64,000 bases of DNA from the NCBI RefSeq assembly GCF_018141005.1, contig NZ_CP046582.1, positions 3,720,001 through 3,784,000 of the forward strand, written 5' to 3'. The position numbers and the translations under genes were made by a program. The notes below the pieces were generated by a model that worked only from the letters and a program-made list of their open reading frames with translations, was not told the DNA's origin and made no database searches. How positions within the stretch are numbered: position 1 is the first letter of the stretch; each line of letters starts with the position of its first letter. Of this stretch, positions 52,254 to 61,036 are shown piece by piece. The stretch is from Erwinia sp. E602. GTDB taxonomy: Bacteria; Pseudomonadota; Gammaproteobacteria; Enterobacterales; Enterobacteriaceae.

Positions 52254-53165
52254 ATGCTGTGGTTTAAAAATTTGATGGTTTATCGTCTTAATCGCGACAT
52301 TCCGCTGGTGGCAGATGAGATGGAAAAACAGCTCGATGCCTTCTCTTTCACCCCCTGTGGCAGCCAGGATATGGCGAAAACCGGCTGGGTCTCCCCGATT
52401 GGTCCGCGCAGCGAAGACCTGACCCACGTGACCAACGGCCAGATCCTGATCTGCGCGCGCAAGGAAGAGAAGATCCTGCCGTCGCCGGTGGTCAAGCAGG
52501 CGCTGGAGGCTAAAATCAGCCGTCTGGAAGCCGAGCAGTCGCGCAAGCTGAAGAAAACGGAGAAGGACTCGCTGAAGGAAGAAGTGCTGCACAGCCTGCT
52601 GCCGCGCGCCTTCAGCCGCTTCAGCCAGACTTATCTGTGGATCGATACGATCAATAATCTGATCATGATCGACTGCGCCAGCGCCAAAAAAGCCGAAGAT
52701 ACCCTCGCCCTGCTGCGTAAAAGTCTTGGTTCACTGCCGGTGGTGCCGCTGACGCTGGAGAGCCCGATTGAGCTGACGCTGACCGAATGGGTGCGCTCCG
52801 GCGATCTGCCGGCCGGGTTTACGCTGATGGATGAAGCCGAGCTGAAAGCGATCCTTGAGGATGGCGGCGTGATCCGCTGTAAAAAGCAGGATCTGGTTTG
52901 TGATGAGATCGCCAACCATATTGAAGCCGGTAAGCTGGTTACCAAACTGGCCATCGACTGGCAGGAGCGCGTTCAGCTGATCCTCTCCGACGACGGCTCG
53001 ATCAAACGTCTGAAGTTCGCCGACACGCTGCGCGAACAGAATGACGATATCGATCGTGAAGACGTGACCGGACGCTTTGATGCCGACTTTGTGCTGATGA
53101 CCGGCGAGCTGGCGGCACTGATCGCCAATACCGTGGAAGCCTTAGGCGGGGAAGCGCAGCGCTGA
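52254..53165 (+). CDS. rdgC: Recombination-associated protein RdgC
   Basis: RdgC is a ring-shaped DNA-binding protein that restrains RecA activity; it associates with the nucleoid. The 303-residue product has the family N-terminus [16 protein letters not shown] and the C-terminal [15 protein letters not shown] block. E. coli has the same length. The gene stands alone and converges on ppnP, with a hairpin between. Confidence 0.98.
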   Translation: MLWFKNLMVYRLNRDIPLVADEMEKQLDAFSFTPCGSQDMAKTGWVSPIGPRSEDLTHVTNGQILICARKEEKILPSPVVKQALEAKISRLEAEQSRKLKKTEKDSLKEEVLHSLLPRAFSRFSQTYLWIDTINNLIMIDCASAKKAEDTLALLRKSLGSLPVVPLTLESPIELTLTEWVRSGDLPAGFTLMDEAELKAILEDGGVIRCKKQDLVCDEIANHIEAGKLVTKLAIDWQERVQLILSDDGSIKRLKFADTLREQNDDIDREDVTGRFDADFVLMTGELAALIANTVEALGGEAQR

Positions 53166-53199
53166 TGGCGCGGCAGGAGGTGAGAACCTTCTGAATCAA

Positions 53200-53221
53200 C
53201 AGGCCGGGATGCCCCGGCCTG
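53200..53221. terminator. Hairpin between convergent rdgC and ppnP
   Basis: CAGGCCGGG at 53200-53208 pairs with CCCGGCCTG at 53213-53221. The tails are not U-rich, but its position between two stops suggests it ends both transcripts. Confidence 0.55.
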
Positions 53222-53229
53222 CAGCAAAA

Positions 53230-53520
53230 TCAGTCTTTCAGGTAGCGACACAGATAGGCTGACGGCTCGGCGACCTGCAGATGAAACTCGCTGTGGCCCG
53301 GCACGTTGAACACATCACCCGGCTGATACAGTTTCCACTCGGCTTCACCCGGCAGCAGCACCTTCAGTGACCCACTGACCACGGTCATCTCTTCCGCCTG
53401 TGCGGTACCAAAGGCGTATTCACCTTCGGCCATCACGCCGACGCTGGCGCGACCGGTGCTGGCGCTGTCAAAACCGATCGACTTCACTTTACCGTCAAAA
53501 TACTCACTAACGTTGAGCAT
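53230..53520 (-). CDS. ppnP: Pyrimidine/purine nucleoside phosphorylase PpnP
   Basis: PpnP (YaiE) is a cupin-fold enzyme that phosphorolyses a broad range of nucleosides. The 96-residue product has the family blocks [24 protein letters not shown] and [14 protein letters not shown]. coli YaiE has 94 residues. It converges on rdgC. In E. coli aroM lies upstream; here that place is taken by an empty 298-base gap and an IclR regulator. Confidence 0.96.
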   Translation of the reverse strand: MLNVSEYFDGKVKSIGFDSASTGRASVGVMAEGEYAFGTAQAEEMTVVSGSLKVLLPGEAEWKLYQPGDVFNVPGHSEFHLQVAEPSAYLCRYLKD

Positions 53521-53818
53521 ATAAATTCCTTAAAATCAGAGACAAAGGTAAGCAGCCAGTGTAGAGGCTTTTTCGGGGAGCTGTCACCTGTTATTGCGCA
53601 GGAATGCCGCAGTTTGTTGGCGGATTTGCGAGGGTGAGCGGCAGAATGATCCCCTGAAAACCCAGGGGATATTCCGTTTTTTTATTTCGGCCTCTGTGGG
53701 CCTGATACCCTGCCCGATCGAGGCGGCGCGGGACGATTGCAGATGAATCGATACAACAAGGTACTGCCAGTGCCCTGGTGAGGCGCTGCGTCACCCCATT
53801 CAGGCAGCGACGCAGATA
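53521..53818. other. Intergenic region with an unassigned plus-strand terminator
   Basis: This 298-base gap between ppnP and the IclR gene has no credible coding frame. It contains a terminator at 53649-53670 that is oriented for plus-strand transcription although no plus-strand gene lies just upstream. Confidence 0.6.
53649..53670 (+). terminator. Orphan rho-independent terminator
   Basis: ATCCCCTG at 53649-53656 pairs with CAGGGGAT at 53663-53670; ATTCCG then TTTTTTT follows at 53677-53683. The U run is on the plus strand only. The six bases between stem and U run make it less than ideal. Confidence 0.5.
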
Positions 53819-54604
53819 CTACGATACCGGGTGGTGCCCGGTGGACCACAACGGGTCGCCAAACTGGCCGGCCAGTTGCTGCGTGACCTTTTTCAACGCA
53901 TCCAGCCGATCCGGTTGCAGGGGAACCGGCTGGCTGCCGACGGGGAAAGCCAGGCTTAATGCAACCGTCTCTCCCCGATGTTTATTGCTGACGGTGGTAG
54001 CGACCGCACAAATCCCCTGCAGGGTTTCATTACGGGCCAGCGACCAGCCGTGCTGACGGATTTTTGCCAGCTCGGCCAGCAGCTGTTCCAGCGTCTGAGG
54101 CGAATTTGGCGAGCTGACCTGCCAGTGATCCGCGTACAGCTTGCTGACATAATCATCGCTGTAACGGGCCAGTATCGCCCGCCCCACAGAGGTCTCCGCC
54201 GCCGGTAAACGGCTGCCGGGCGGCGTCACCACCTGGATAAACATCCGCCCCTGGAACATGCGCATGACGATAATTTCACGCCCTTCCAGCACCGAGATAT
54301 AACCGGTGCAGCTGGATTCTGCCGCCAGCCGCGCCATCACTGACGATGCCCCATCCACCAGCGGCGTTGACAGATAACCACTGGCGACCGAGATCAGCAT
54401 CTGTCCGGGATAAAAACAGCGCGTCAGCGGATCGCGATCCAACATCCCTTCGCGCTCCATGGTCGACAGCAGGCGCGAAACGGTGCTTTTTGGCAGCCCC
54501 AGCGCGTTGGCGACCTCGGTAAACGTCAGCCCCTGCAGGCCCTGAGACAGCCCTCTGCGGGTGAATAATTTCAGAACAGCGGCCGCATTCTCAAGAGTAG
54601 TCAT
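53819..54604 (-). CDS. IclR-family transcriptional regulator
   Basis: The 261-residue product has an N-terminal winged helix-turn-helix (about residues 1-70, with VANALGLPKSTVSRLLSTME) and the C-terminal IclR effector domain with TSVGRAILARYSDD. Such proteins usually control aromatic or sugar-acid catabolism. No metabolic operon lies beside it, so its target may be distant. It sits between ppnP and yaiA, where E. coli has aroM, which suggests local gene replacement. Confidence 0.88.
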   Translation of the reverse strand: MTTLENAAAVLKLFTRRGLSQGLQGLTFTEVANALGLPKSTVSRLLSTMEREGMLDRDPLTRCFYPGQMLISVASGYLSTPLVDGASSVMARLAAESSCTGYISVLEGREIIVMRMFQGRMFIQVVTPPGSRLPAAETSVGRAILARYSDDYVSKLYADHWQVSSPNSPQTLEQLLAELAKIRQHGWSLARNETLQGICAVATTVSNKHRGETVALSLAFPVGSQPVPLQPDRLDALKKVTQQLAGQFGDPLWSTGHHPVS

Positions 54605-54761
54605 TTCGATATTCCATTATCTGGAACTTCTGTTCCTGTTTTTTGATATTTTCAAACTACGACCTTGCTGCCAGGCGGTCAAGCAATTGTTTTTGATATC
54701 AGGATAAACAGAATGATGGGAGCGGTGCGGGAAGAGTCCACGGCGTCCCTGCCGCGGAAAA

Positions 54762-54953
54762 TTACTCTTTGGAAACATCTTCATATCGCGCTTTGGCATC
54801 CAGCGCTTCGGGCTCGGTTTCGTGCTCGCTGATCAGTGAATCCGGCTTAGGGTGATCGGCGCGCAGTTCATACCAGATCACGGTTTTGCCGGGTGCCCCT
54901 TTATTCACCGGGACGATGTAGGCTTCACGTGGATAGGGTGGTCTGCCAGGCAT
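54762..54953 (-). CDS. yaiA: YaiA family small protein
   Basis: This 63-residue protein matches E. coli YaiA in length and in the blocks [12 protein letters not shown] and [17 protein letters not shown]. Its function is unknown; in E. coli it lies in the aroL-yaiA-aroM unit under TyrR control. Here it follows aroL by 166 bases on the same strand. A ribosome site AGAGGGAAGC precedes the start. Confidence 0.94.
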   Translation of the reverse strand: MPGRPPYPREAYIVPVNKGAPGKTVIWYELRADHPKPDSLISEHETEPEALDAKARYEDVSKE

Positions 54954-55119
54954 AATGCTTCCCTCTGTTGAGTCTGTCGGCGAGGGAGCGTCAGGCGCTC
55001 CCCCAGTGATAACCAGTCAATGGCTTCACCCTAAGTGTAGACAAACTCGCTGACTTGCTGGCAGGAAGCGGCGGAAAGAGGGCAAGAGGGTGCAACCCGC
55101 GTGTAGTACCCTGCGGATC

Positions 55120-55644
55120 TTAGCTGGCGCGCGCCGGTGACAGCTCGTTCAGGATTTGTTCGACCACGCGGTCTGGCGACTGCATGGCGTCAATTATATG
55201 GTGTGCGGTTTGCAGATAGAGTGCTTCCCGCGCGGCCAGCACCTCACTCATCTCTTCAGCGATCGGCCGCCCGGTGAGCGTCGGACGCTGCGCGGCTTCC
55301 GGGTAAGCCTGCAGCCTGGCGGCGAGCACCTCTGCCGGTGCCTGTAAATAGATAACCCGCCCATGGTCACGCATGTACCGGCGGTTCTCTTCAGCCAGAA
55401 CCATACCACCGCCGGTGGCAATCACCGTCGCGTCTGCCGTGACCAACTGCAGAGCCTGCGTCTCACGGCGACGAAATCCTGACCAGCCCTCAGCTGCCAC
55501 CACCTCAGCTACCGTTTGCCCACCGATCTGCTGCAGATAACGGTCGGTGTCGATGAAGGCATAGCCCAATGCCAATGCCAGCGCTTCGCCCACGGTGCTT
55601 TTACCGCAGCCACGTGCGCCGATCAGATAAACGGGTAACGACAT
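55120..55644 (-). CDS. aroL: Shikimate kinase II
   Basis: AroL phosphorylates shikimate in the common aromatic pathway. The 174-residue product has the Walker A motif GARGCGKST at residues 9-17, the shikimate-binding DTDRYLQ and WSGFRRRET blocks, and GGGMVL. The length equals E. coli AroL. TyrR-box-like sites at 55748-55765 and 55817-55834 lie upstream, consistent with TyrR repression known in E. coli. yaiA follows downstream. Confidence 0.96.
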   Translation of the reverse strand: MSLPVYLIGARGCGKSTVGEALALALGYAFIDTDRYLQQIGGQTVAEVVAAEGWSGFRRRETQALQLVTADATVIATGGGMVLAEENRRYMRDHGRVIYLQAPAEVLAARLQAYPEAAQRPTLTGRPIAEEMSEVLAAREALYLQTAHHIIDAMQSPDRVVEQILNELSPARAS

Positions 55645-55747
55645 AACAGGGCCCTTCCTCTGGCAGACTCTGGCGTGAGCCGCATTACCGGCACCACGAG
55701 TGAATAACTGGAGCGAATAATACCGGACATTTTATCCGCGGACCAGT

Positions 55748-55765
55748 AGTAACGTTTTATTTACA
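55748..55765. promoter_or_regulatory. TyrR-box-like site 1
   Basis: AGTAAC, six bases, then TTTACA matches the TyrR consensus TGTAAA-N6-TTTACA at ten of twelve defined positions. It lies 104 bases upstream of the aroL start. Confidence 0.55.
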
Positions 55766-55816
55766 GCTAACAGAGGGTGAACCTCATTTAATTACATAGA
55801 TATTATAAGGTTAACA

Positions 55817-55834
55817 TGTAAATAAAAAATTACA
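55817..55834. promoter_or_regulatory. TyrR-box-like site 2
   Basis: TGTAAA, six bases, then ATTACA matches the TyrR consensus at eleven of twelve positions. It lies 69 bases from site 1, between aroL and the divergent DUF2076 gene, and could influence both. Confidence 0.6.
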
Positions 55835-55944
55835 CACCAGCATGGAATCGAGATAAATATCGCAACATTTGCTTACTCCAGCATAATTTACTTTCCCCCC
55901 CGTCCGATCAAAATAGAGGCATCGCCCTTTTACGGAGAACAACC

Positions 55945-56670
55945 ATGCAAAACGAAGAGCAACATCTGATTGAAAGCCTGTTCAGCCGTTTAAAACAGGC
56001 GGAGTCACAGTCCAGCCCGCGCGACGCCGCGGCGGAAAAACTGATTCAGCAGCGGGTCCTGCAGCAGCCGGGGGCCCCCTACTATATGGCCCAGGCGATC
56101 CTGATTCAGGAAGCGGCGATGAAGCAGTTAAACAGTCGGGTCAGCGAGCTTGAAAGCCGCCTGCAGCAGCAACAGCAGGCACCGCAACAGAGCAGCGGCG
56201 GATTTCTCGCCGGGCTATTTGGCGGCGGTAATCGTGCGCCGCAGCCGGCTCAGCAGCCCGCCTCTTCGGCCTGGGGCAGCGCCCCTGCCCAGCAGCCGGC
56301 CTCAACGGGATGGACTCCACCCCAGCCGCAACAGCCACAGCAATACGCTGCCGCCCCCGCGGCCGGGCGAGGCTTCCTCGGCGGCGCGCTGCAGACCGCA
56401 GTCGGTGTGGCCGGCGGTGTGGTGATGGCGGAGATGCTCACCAGCATGTTTCACCATACGCAGCCGGAAGAGATTGTAAATATCATTAACGAACCGGCGC
56501 TGCCGGAACCTGATTTCGATCCGGATCAGGACACCTTTAATAATAACGATCACGGGTCGTTCTTCAGTCAGAACAGTGACCAGCCGCAGGATAACGCGGG
56601 TGACTTCGCCGGCTTCGGAAGTGATGATTTTGATAACGGCTATGACGACGACGATGACAGTTTTGTCTGA
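55945..56670 (+). CDS. DUF2076 protein
   Basis: The 241-residue product starts with a helical region (residues 1-75, with LFSRLKQAESQSSPRDAAAE and a coiled-coil segment LNSRVSELESRLQQQQQ), then a Gly/Pro/Gln/Ala-rich linker, a hydrophobic glycine-rich segment (about 143-170), and a very acidic Asp/Asn-rich tail ending DDDDDSFV. This plan is typical of the DUF2076 family, whose role is unknown. It has no signal peptide. The start follows ACGGAGAACAACC. It converges on yaiI. Confidence 0.88.
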   Translation: MQNEEQHLIESLFSRLKQAESQSSPRDAAAEKLIQQRVLQQPGAPYYMAQAILIQEAAMKQLNSRVSELESRLQQQQQAPQQSSGGFLAGLFGGGNRAPQPAQQPASSAWGSAPAQQPASTGWTPPQPQQPQQYAAAPAAGRGFLGGALQTAVGVAGGVVMAEMLTSMFHHTQPEEIVNIINEPALPEPDFDPDQDTFNNNDHGSFFSQNSDQPQDNAGDFAGFGSDDFDNGYDDDDDSFV

Positions 56671-56681
56671 CCACTGACGCC

Positions 56682-56706
56682 GCTCCCCCGGAGGAGTCAG
56701 GGGAGC
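56682..56706. terminator. Hairpin between the DUF2076 gene and yaiI
   Basis: GCTCCCC at 56682-56688 pairs with GGGGAGC at 56700-56706, in the 39-base gap between two converging genes. A GTTT tail follows on the plus strand. Confidence 0.45.
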
Positions 56707-56709
56707 TGT

Positions 56710-57156
56710 TTACCTCTGCTGTTGCAGCCATTTATCCAGTTCGTTGGCAAACTGCTGGCGGTCGCGCTGGTTGAGCGTCGCCGGGCCTCCTGTCTGCACC
56801 CCGCTGGCGCGCAGGGTATCCATGAAGTCTCGCATGGTCAGGCGTTCGCGAATCGTCGCAGGGCTGTAGCGTTCACCACGCGGATTCAGCGCCACCGCCC
56901 CCTTCTCAATCACTTCGGCAGCCAGCGGAATATCGGCGGTCACCACCAGGTCGCCCGCCTGTGCACGGCGAACAATTTCATTATCCGCCACGTCAAACCC
57001 TGCCGCTACGCGCAGCGTGTGTATAAAGCGCGACGGCGGTACGCTAAGCGGCTGGTTTGCCACCAGCGTAACCGTCATCTGCGCACGCTCAGCGGCGCGG
57101 TACAGCACCTCTTTAATCACCTTCGGGCACGCATCGGCATCCACCCAGATTGGCAT
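56710..57156 (-). CDS. yaiI: YaiI, UPF0178 (DUF188) protein
   Basis: The 148-residue product belongs to the YaiI/YqxD family, which has a PIN-like nuclease fold. Acidic family motifs [15 protein letters not shown] at residues 3-17 and [19 protein letters not shown] near residue 74 are present. No function is established. It is divergent from proC, as in E. coli. Confidence 0.95.
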   Translation of the reverse strand: MPIWVDADACPKVIKEVLYRAAERAQMTVTLVANQPLSVPPSRFIHTLRVAAGFDVADNEIVRRAQAGDLVVTADIPLAAEVIEKGAVALNPRGERYSPATIRERLTMRDFMDTLRASGVQTGGPATLNQRDRQQFANELDKWLQQQR

Positions 57157-57414
57157 AGTCAGTTCCTGTTTTCTCGTCGTTCAGGCTGGCGATCATCCCA
57201 TCGTTTGGTTGAATAACAAAGAGAATACGTTCGGGAGAAGCAAACACTGGCGCCGCCCGACGCGTTTTTACCCGGTGCCAGCCTGCTGCAAAACCCGGCA
57301 GTTCTGCCTGGTGATAATCGAAACCCAGTGCCAGAAGGTTCCAGCACGGCCTGAGCTGCGGTAAGGTGAAAGGGCATTAGCCATCTTTCAGACAGAACAG
57401 ACAGGGAGAACAGG

Positions 57415-58224
57415 GTGGACAAGAAAATTGGTTTTATCGGCTGCGGCAATATGTCTAAGGCAATCATTGCGGGCCTGGTCGCTGGTGGGCAGATAAAAGC
57501 GGAGAATATCTGGGTTTTTGACCGCAAACCTGCCACCAATCAGGCCATGCAGCAGCAGTATGGGATTACCCCGGCGGAAAGTGCCGAACAGGTGGCGAAA
57601 CAGGCGGATATACTGTTTGGTGCGGTCAAGCCTAATGTGATCCTCAACGTGCTCAAAGAGGTTGCCGGCAGCCTGAACAAAGAGACACTGGTGGTGTCGA
57701 TTGCGGCGGGCGTGACCCTGGATTCGCTGGCCGGCGTGCTGGGCCATGACCGTAAAATTGTGCGGGTGATGCCGAATACCCCGGCGCTGGTGAATGAGGG
57801 GATGACGTCAGTCACACCTAACGTGCTGGTCAGCCGCGAAGAAGCTGATGAGATCGTGGCGATTTTCAATGGATTTGGTAAAGCGTCGCTGGTACCGGAG
57901 TATCTCATCCATGCCGTGGTCGGGGTGAGCGGCTCTGCGCCCGCCTACGTCTTTATGTTTATTGAGGCGATGGCCGATGCGGCGGTGCTGGGCGGTATGC
58001 CGCGTGCGCAGGCCTATCAGTTCGCCGCCCAGGCGGTGAAAGGTGCCGCACAGATGGTGCTGGAAACCGGTAAACATCCGGGAGAGCTGAAAGATATGGT
58101 CTGCTCACCGGGCGGCACCACCATTGAGGCGGTCAGGGTGCTGGAAGAGAAAGGCCTGCGCGCCGCCGTGATTGAGGCCATCCAGCAATGTATGGCCAAA
58201 TCCGAGCGGATGAGTAAAGCCTGA
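57415..58224 (+). CDS. proC: Pyrroline-5-carboxylate reductase
   Basis: ProC reduces pyrroline-5-carboxylate to proline with NADPH. The 269-residue product has the dinucleotide motif GFIGCGNMSKAI at residues 5-16 and the signature GVSGSAPAYVF together with SPGGTTIEAVRVLEEKG. The start codon is GTG at 57415 after a strong CAGGGAGAACAG site. E. coli has the same length. It converges on psiF. Confidence 0.98.
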   Translation: MDKKIGFIGCGNMSKAIIAGLVAGGQIKAENIWVFDRKPATNQAMQQQYGITPAESAEQVAKQADILFGAVKPNVILNVLKEVAGSLNKETLVVSIAAGVTLDSLAGVLGHDRKIVRVMPNTPALVNEGMTSVTPNVLVSREEADEIVAIFNGFGKASLVPEYLIHAVVGVSGSAPAYVFMFIEAMADAAVLGGMPRAQAYQFAAQAVKGAAQMVLETGKHPGELKDMVCSPGGTTIEAVRVLEEKGLRAAVIEAIQQCMAKSERMSKA

Positions 58225-58261
58225 TACCGTCGGGCAGGCGCAGCGGTCATGCCAGAAACCA

Positions 58262-58287
58262 ACCGGGTGCACAAGAATGCACCCGGT
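58262..58287. terminator. Hairpin downstream of proC
   Basis: ACCGGGTGCA at 58262-58271 pairs perfectly with TGCACCCGGT at 58278-58287. It lies between converging proC and psiF. No strong U run follows on either strand. Confidence 0.55.
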
Positions 58288-58347
58288 CTGAAGGAGAATT
58301 ACCCGCTTAACGCCCGAGGCACACAAGCCGTTAGCGGCCTCCCGCCA

Positions 58348-58653
58348 TTAACTCTTTTTAAGGCAACTGCTCATAAAGGTTTTACGCTCATCCCCTTTCA
58401 GGGCTTTCTGGGTCGCATCCGCGTTACAGGTCTTCATTTTCATCTGCTGCGGCGTCATGCCCTCCATCTTTTGATCTTTCTTCAGGCAGTTGCTCATAAA
58501 GGCTTTACGATCGTCACCTTTAAGCGCTTTCTCACCCGCCTGTTTGTTACAGACCGTCATTTTTTCCTGCTGAGGCGTTTTATCTGCTGCTACAGCATTA
58601 CCGGCAGCAAGCAACGACAGCAGTACAGCCGAGATCAGCATGCTAGTTTTCAT
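58348..58653 (-). CDS. psiF: PsiF repeat family protein
   Basis: PsiF is a small periplasmic protein first noted as phosphate-starvation-inducible in E. coli. The 101-residue product has a signal peptide cut near AVA at residue 22 and two copies of the PsiF repeat, each with two cysteines and a KALKGD-RK-FM core (residues about 32-58 and 70-99). Function is unknown. In E. coli it follows phoA; here phoA is missing and iraP lies directly upstream. I found no clear Pho box before it. Confidence 0.93.
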   Translation of the reverse strand: MKTSMLISAVLLSLLAAGNAVAADKTPQQEKMTVCNKQAGEKALKGDDRKAFMSNCLKKDQKMEGMTPQQMKMKTCNADATQKALKGDERKTFMSSCLKKS

Positions 58654-58803
58654 ACCCTTCCCATCCCTTTATTGTTTTTAAACCAACATAAAGTGTGGCA
58701 CGTGAAAAGTATTCGGTGAGAAAAAAAGAGAATAATGCGGGCAAGATCGTGGCAGAAGGGATTATTTTGTCACCGTCGGTGATTCGGTGACAGCTGGGCA
58801 GGA

Positions 58804-59070
58804 TTACTGACGTGGGTGGGTCAGCAGACGCTGAATATAATTCTCTAACAGGGTGACTTCTTCCGGATGATCGGTACCCGCATCGGAGACGGAAGCAGTA
58901 TTCATCGCCGAGGTGACGCTCTCATTAATCTGGCGCAGATGCTCGCTATCGAGCTTGCGCAGCAGCGCGGTCATCACGATTTCCAGTGCCTCAACCTGAG
59001 CGACCAGTTCTTTCGATTCTGCTTCTTTTTCAGCCAGCCTGATCAGTAGCTCTGCAACAAGGTTTTTCAT
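58804..59070 (-). CDS. iraP: Anti-adapter protein IraP
   Basis: IraP binds RssB and so stabilises sigma-S, in E. coli chiefly during phosphate starvation. The 88-residue product is helical, starts MKNLVAELLIRLAEKEAESK and ends LLTHPRQ, matching E. coli IraP (86 residues) at both ends and in the VAQVEALEI core. It lies upstream of psiF on the same strand. ClpX and ClpP, which degrade sigma-S, are encoded at the other end of this window. Confidence 0.93.
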   Translation of the reverse strand: MKNLVAELLIRLAEKEAESKELVAQVEALEIVMTALLRKLDSEHLRQINESVTSAMNTASVSDAGTDHPEEVTLLENYIQRLLTHPRQ

Positions 59071-59298
59071 AACACTGTCTCAATATAATAAAGCAAGACG
59101 GTATCATCGAAGTAATGAAAAGAGAATATCCTTTTTTATTATATTTTCGCTGCTTATGCACCATAAAGGGGAGAAATGCGGGTAATGAAAAGCGAAACGT
59201 TTCGCTTATTGATTATTAAAGTTTAATCCCGGATGTTATTGCTGTTAATGAGTACCGGAGCCCTCTGTGTTGCTCCGGTTTAAACGGTCAGCTAAGCA

Positions 59299-59457
59299 TC
59301 AGGGTGCCATGAAGCCACCGCGTGGCCCGCCGCCGCCATGGCCGCCGCCGTGACCACCACCGCCCCAGCCGCCGCCGCCGCCCGGTGGTGGGAACAGGCA
59401 GCCACTTAATGCTGCAACCAGCGCAACGACACTCACCGCTTTAAGAATTCGAATCAT
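59299..59457 (-). CDS. Small Gly/His-rich lipoprotein (52 residues)
   Basis: This short gene encodes a 52-residue peptide with a canonical lipoprotein signal: MIRILKAVSVVALVAALSGC, with lipobox LSGC and Cys20. After PPP the mature part is 32 residues, mostly glycine with two histidines and a tryptophan. A ribosome site TGAGGTTATCCC precedes the ATG. Reading frame, signal and codon use support a real gene. I do not recognise a named family, although Gly/His-rich small lipoproteins are annotated in enterobacteria. A metal-binding or envelope role is only a guess. Confidence 0.75.
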   Translation of the reverse strand: MIRILKAVSVVALVAALSGCLFPPPGGGGGWGGGGHGGGHGGGGPRGGFMAP

Positions 59458-59676
59458 GGGATAACCTCAGTTTGTCATTTCGCGGTGATAGTAAGCGCCG
59501 TTCCAGCCGCTCACAATGCAGATTACTCTGGTTCCACGGGCTTTTTACCGGCGGTAACCGCACTTAACATTTTCCTGCGGTTATACCGACGAAAAGCTGT
59601 AGCCACCCTGCGCTCAAACCCATTTTCAGCGTCGATCATCGTCCGGGGGACGCAGGTGAATGACGATCGCGGCGCC

Positions 59677-60870
59677 TTAACGCGGTTGAGGCCGCCGATA
59701 GCACCAGATCAGCTGCACGGTATTGACCAACACCACCAGACCGGTGGCGGCAAACACCCAGCGGAAGCCGCCGCCGGCTGAAATCACGGATCCCATCAAT
59801 GGACCCACCACGTTACCCAGATACATAAACGACTGGTTATAGCCAAAGATACGCCCGGTCACCTGGTCGCTGGAATAACGCAGCAGCAGCGTCTGTACCG
59901 CCGGCATCATCGCACCTTCCGCAAAGCCCAGCAGGAAGCGCAGTATCGCCAGCTGGGTGGCGCTGGTCACCCAGGACATGCCGATAAACAGCATTATTGT
60001 CAGGATCAGTGAGGCAAACAGAATGCGCTGCGCGCCAATCCGATCGCCGAGTTTACCCAGCGAGGGGGCCGAGAGCAGCGCCGACACGCCGGGGATCGCC
60101 GCAACCACGCCGCTGAGGAAGGCGATATTTTGTACGTTCGGCTCCAGTTCGCGCACAAACAGCGTTAATATCGGGCTTATGGAGCCGTTACACAGCTGGA
60201 TAACCAGGGTGGTCATAAACAGGCTGATCACCAGCCCCGGCCGGCTCAGCGTGCGAAATACCATCGCGCCACTAAGCTTGTCCTCTTTCCTGACCCGCGG
60301 CGGCCCGCCCTCTTTAATCAGAAAAAGGGTGATCATAAAGCTTACCAGCAGCAAACCCGAGGTAAGCAGAAATACCGCCCGCAGCCCAACCCAGTCGGCC
60401 AGCAGCCCGCCCATCAGCGGCCCCAAAATCACCCCGCAGATCTGTGCGGTAGAAACCATGCTCAGCGCCCAGCCGCTGCGCTCACGCGGCACCTGTGAGG
60501 CCACCAGCGCCATCGCGTTAGGGATATAGCCGGAGGTCAGCCCCATCAGCGCACGCAGCGCCAGCAGCTGCCAGACGTTGGTGACGAATGCCTGCAGCAA
60601 AATCACCGCGCCCATGCCAAAAGAGGCGCGTAGCAGCATCAACTTGCGCCCTTTACGGTCGGCAAGGCTGCCCCACATCGGTGAAACAATCGCAGAAATA
60701 AGAAAGGTAATGCTGAAAATCAGGCCGGACCACAGCGTCAGAGCGCCGGGATCGGTAACACCGAGTTGCTCAACGTAGAGCGGCAGAAACGGGATAATCT
60801 GACTGATGGCCAGGCCGGTAAACAGACAACCGAACCAGACTGAGATGAGGTTAACCTTCCAGGATTCCAT
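59677..60870 (-). CDS. mdtG: MdtG family multidrug efflux transporter
   Basis: MdtG is an inner-membrane drug:proton antiporter of the major-facilitator superfamily. From the ATG at 60870 the product has 397 residues and 12 hydrophobic segments, with motif A GSLADRKGRKLMLLR after the second and motif C-like GPLMGGLLADWVG in the fifth. A GTG at 60918 would add 16 residues. Central and C-terminal blocks such as GKLGDRIGAQRIL and FGYNQSF match E. coli MdtG. In E. coli the gene is far from iraP, so the conserved order breaks here. Confidence 0.92.
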   Translation of the reverse strand: MESWKVNLISVWFGCLFTGLAISQIIPFLPLYVEQLGVTDPGALTLWSGLIFSITFLISAIVSPMWGSLADRKGRKLMLLRASFGMGAVILLQAFVTNVWQLLALRALMGLTSGYIPNAMALVASQVPRERSGWALSMVSTAQICGVILGPLMGGLLADWVGLRAVFLLTSGLLLVSFMITLFLIKEGGPPRVRKEDKLSGAMVFRTLSRPGLVISLFMTTLVIQLCNGSISPILTLFVRELEPNVQNIAFLSGVVAAIPGVSALLSAPSLGKLGDRIGAQRILFASLILTIMLFIGMSWVTSATQLAILRFLLGFAEGAMMPAVQTLLLRYSSDQVTGRIFGYNQSFMYLGNVVGPLMGSVISAGGGFRWVFAATGLVVLVNTVQLIWCYRRPQPR

Positions 60871-60950
60871 TGTGACGGCTTTATCTTCTGGCTTCACTAT
60901 GAGCCAAAAGTGTACCACGACGAGCCTGATATTTTTCCGCGCCTGAAAGC

Positions 60951-60977
60951 AAAAAACCCGCCAGAGGCGGGTTTTTT
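60951..60977. terminator. Bidirectional terminator downstream of the cold-shock gene
   Basis: AAAAAACCCGCC at 60951-60962 pairs with GGCGGGTTTTTT at 60966-60977 around a 3-base loop. It can stop both directions; on the minus strand it ends the csp message before mdtG. Confidence 0.95.
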
Positions 60978-61036
60978 GTATTTCGTTGTTAACAGAACCG
61001 GTTTAACCGATTCGCTGACAACGAAGCAGGCATCAC

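Larger units (their letters stand above)
55645..55944. other. Divergent control region of aroL and the DUF2076 gene
   Basis: This 300-base AT-rich region holds two TyrR-box-like sites and no gene. Confidence 0.6.
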
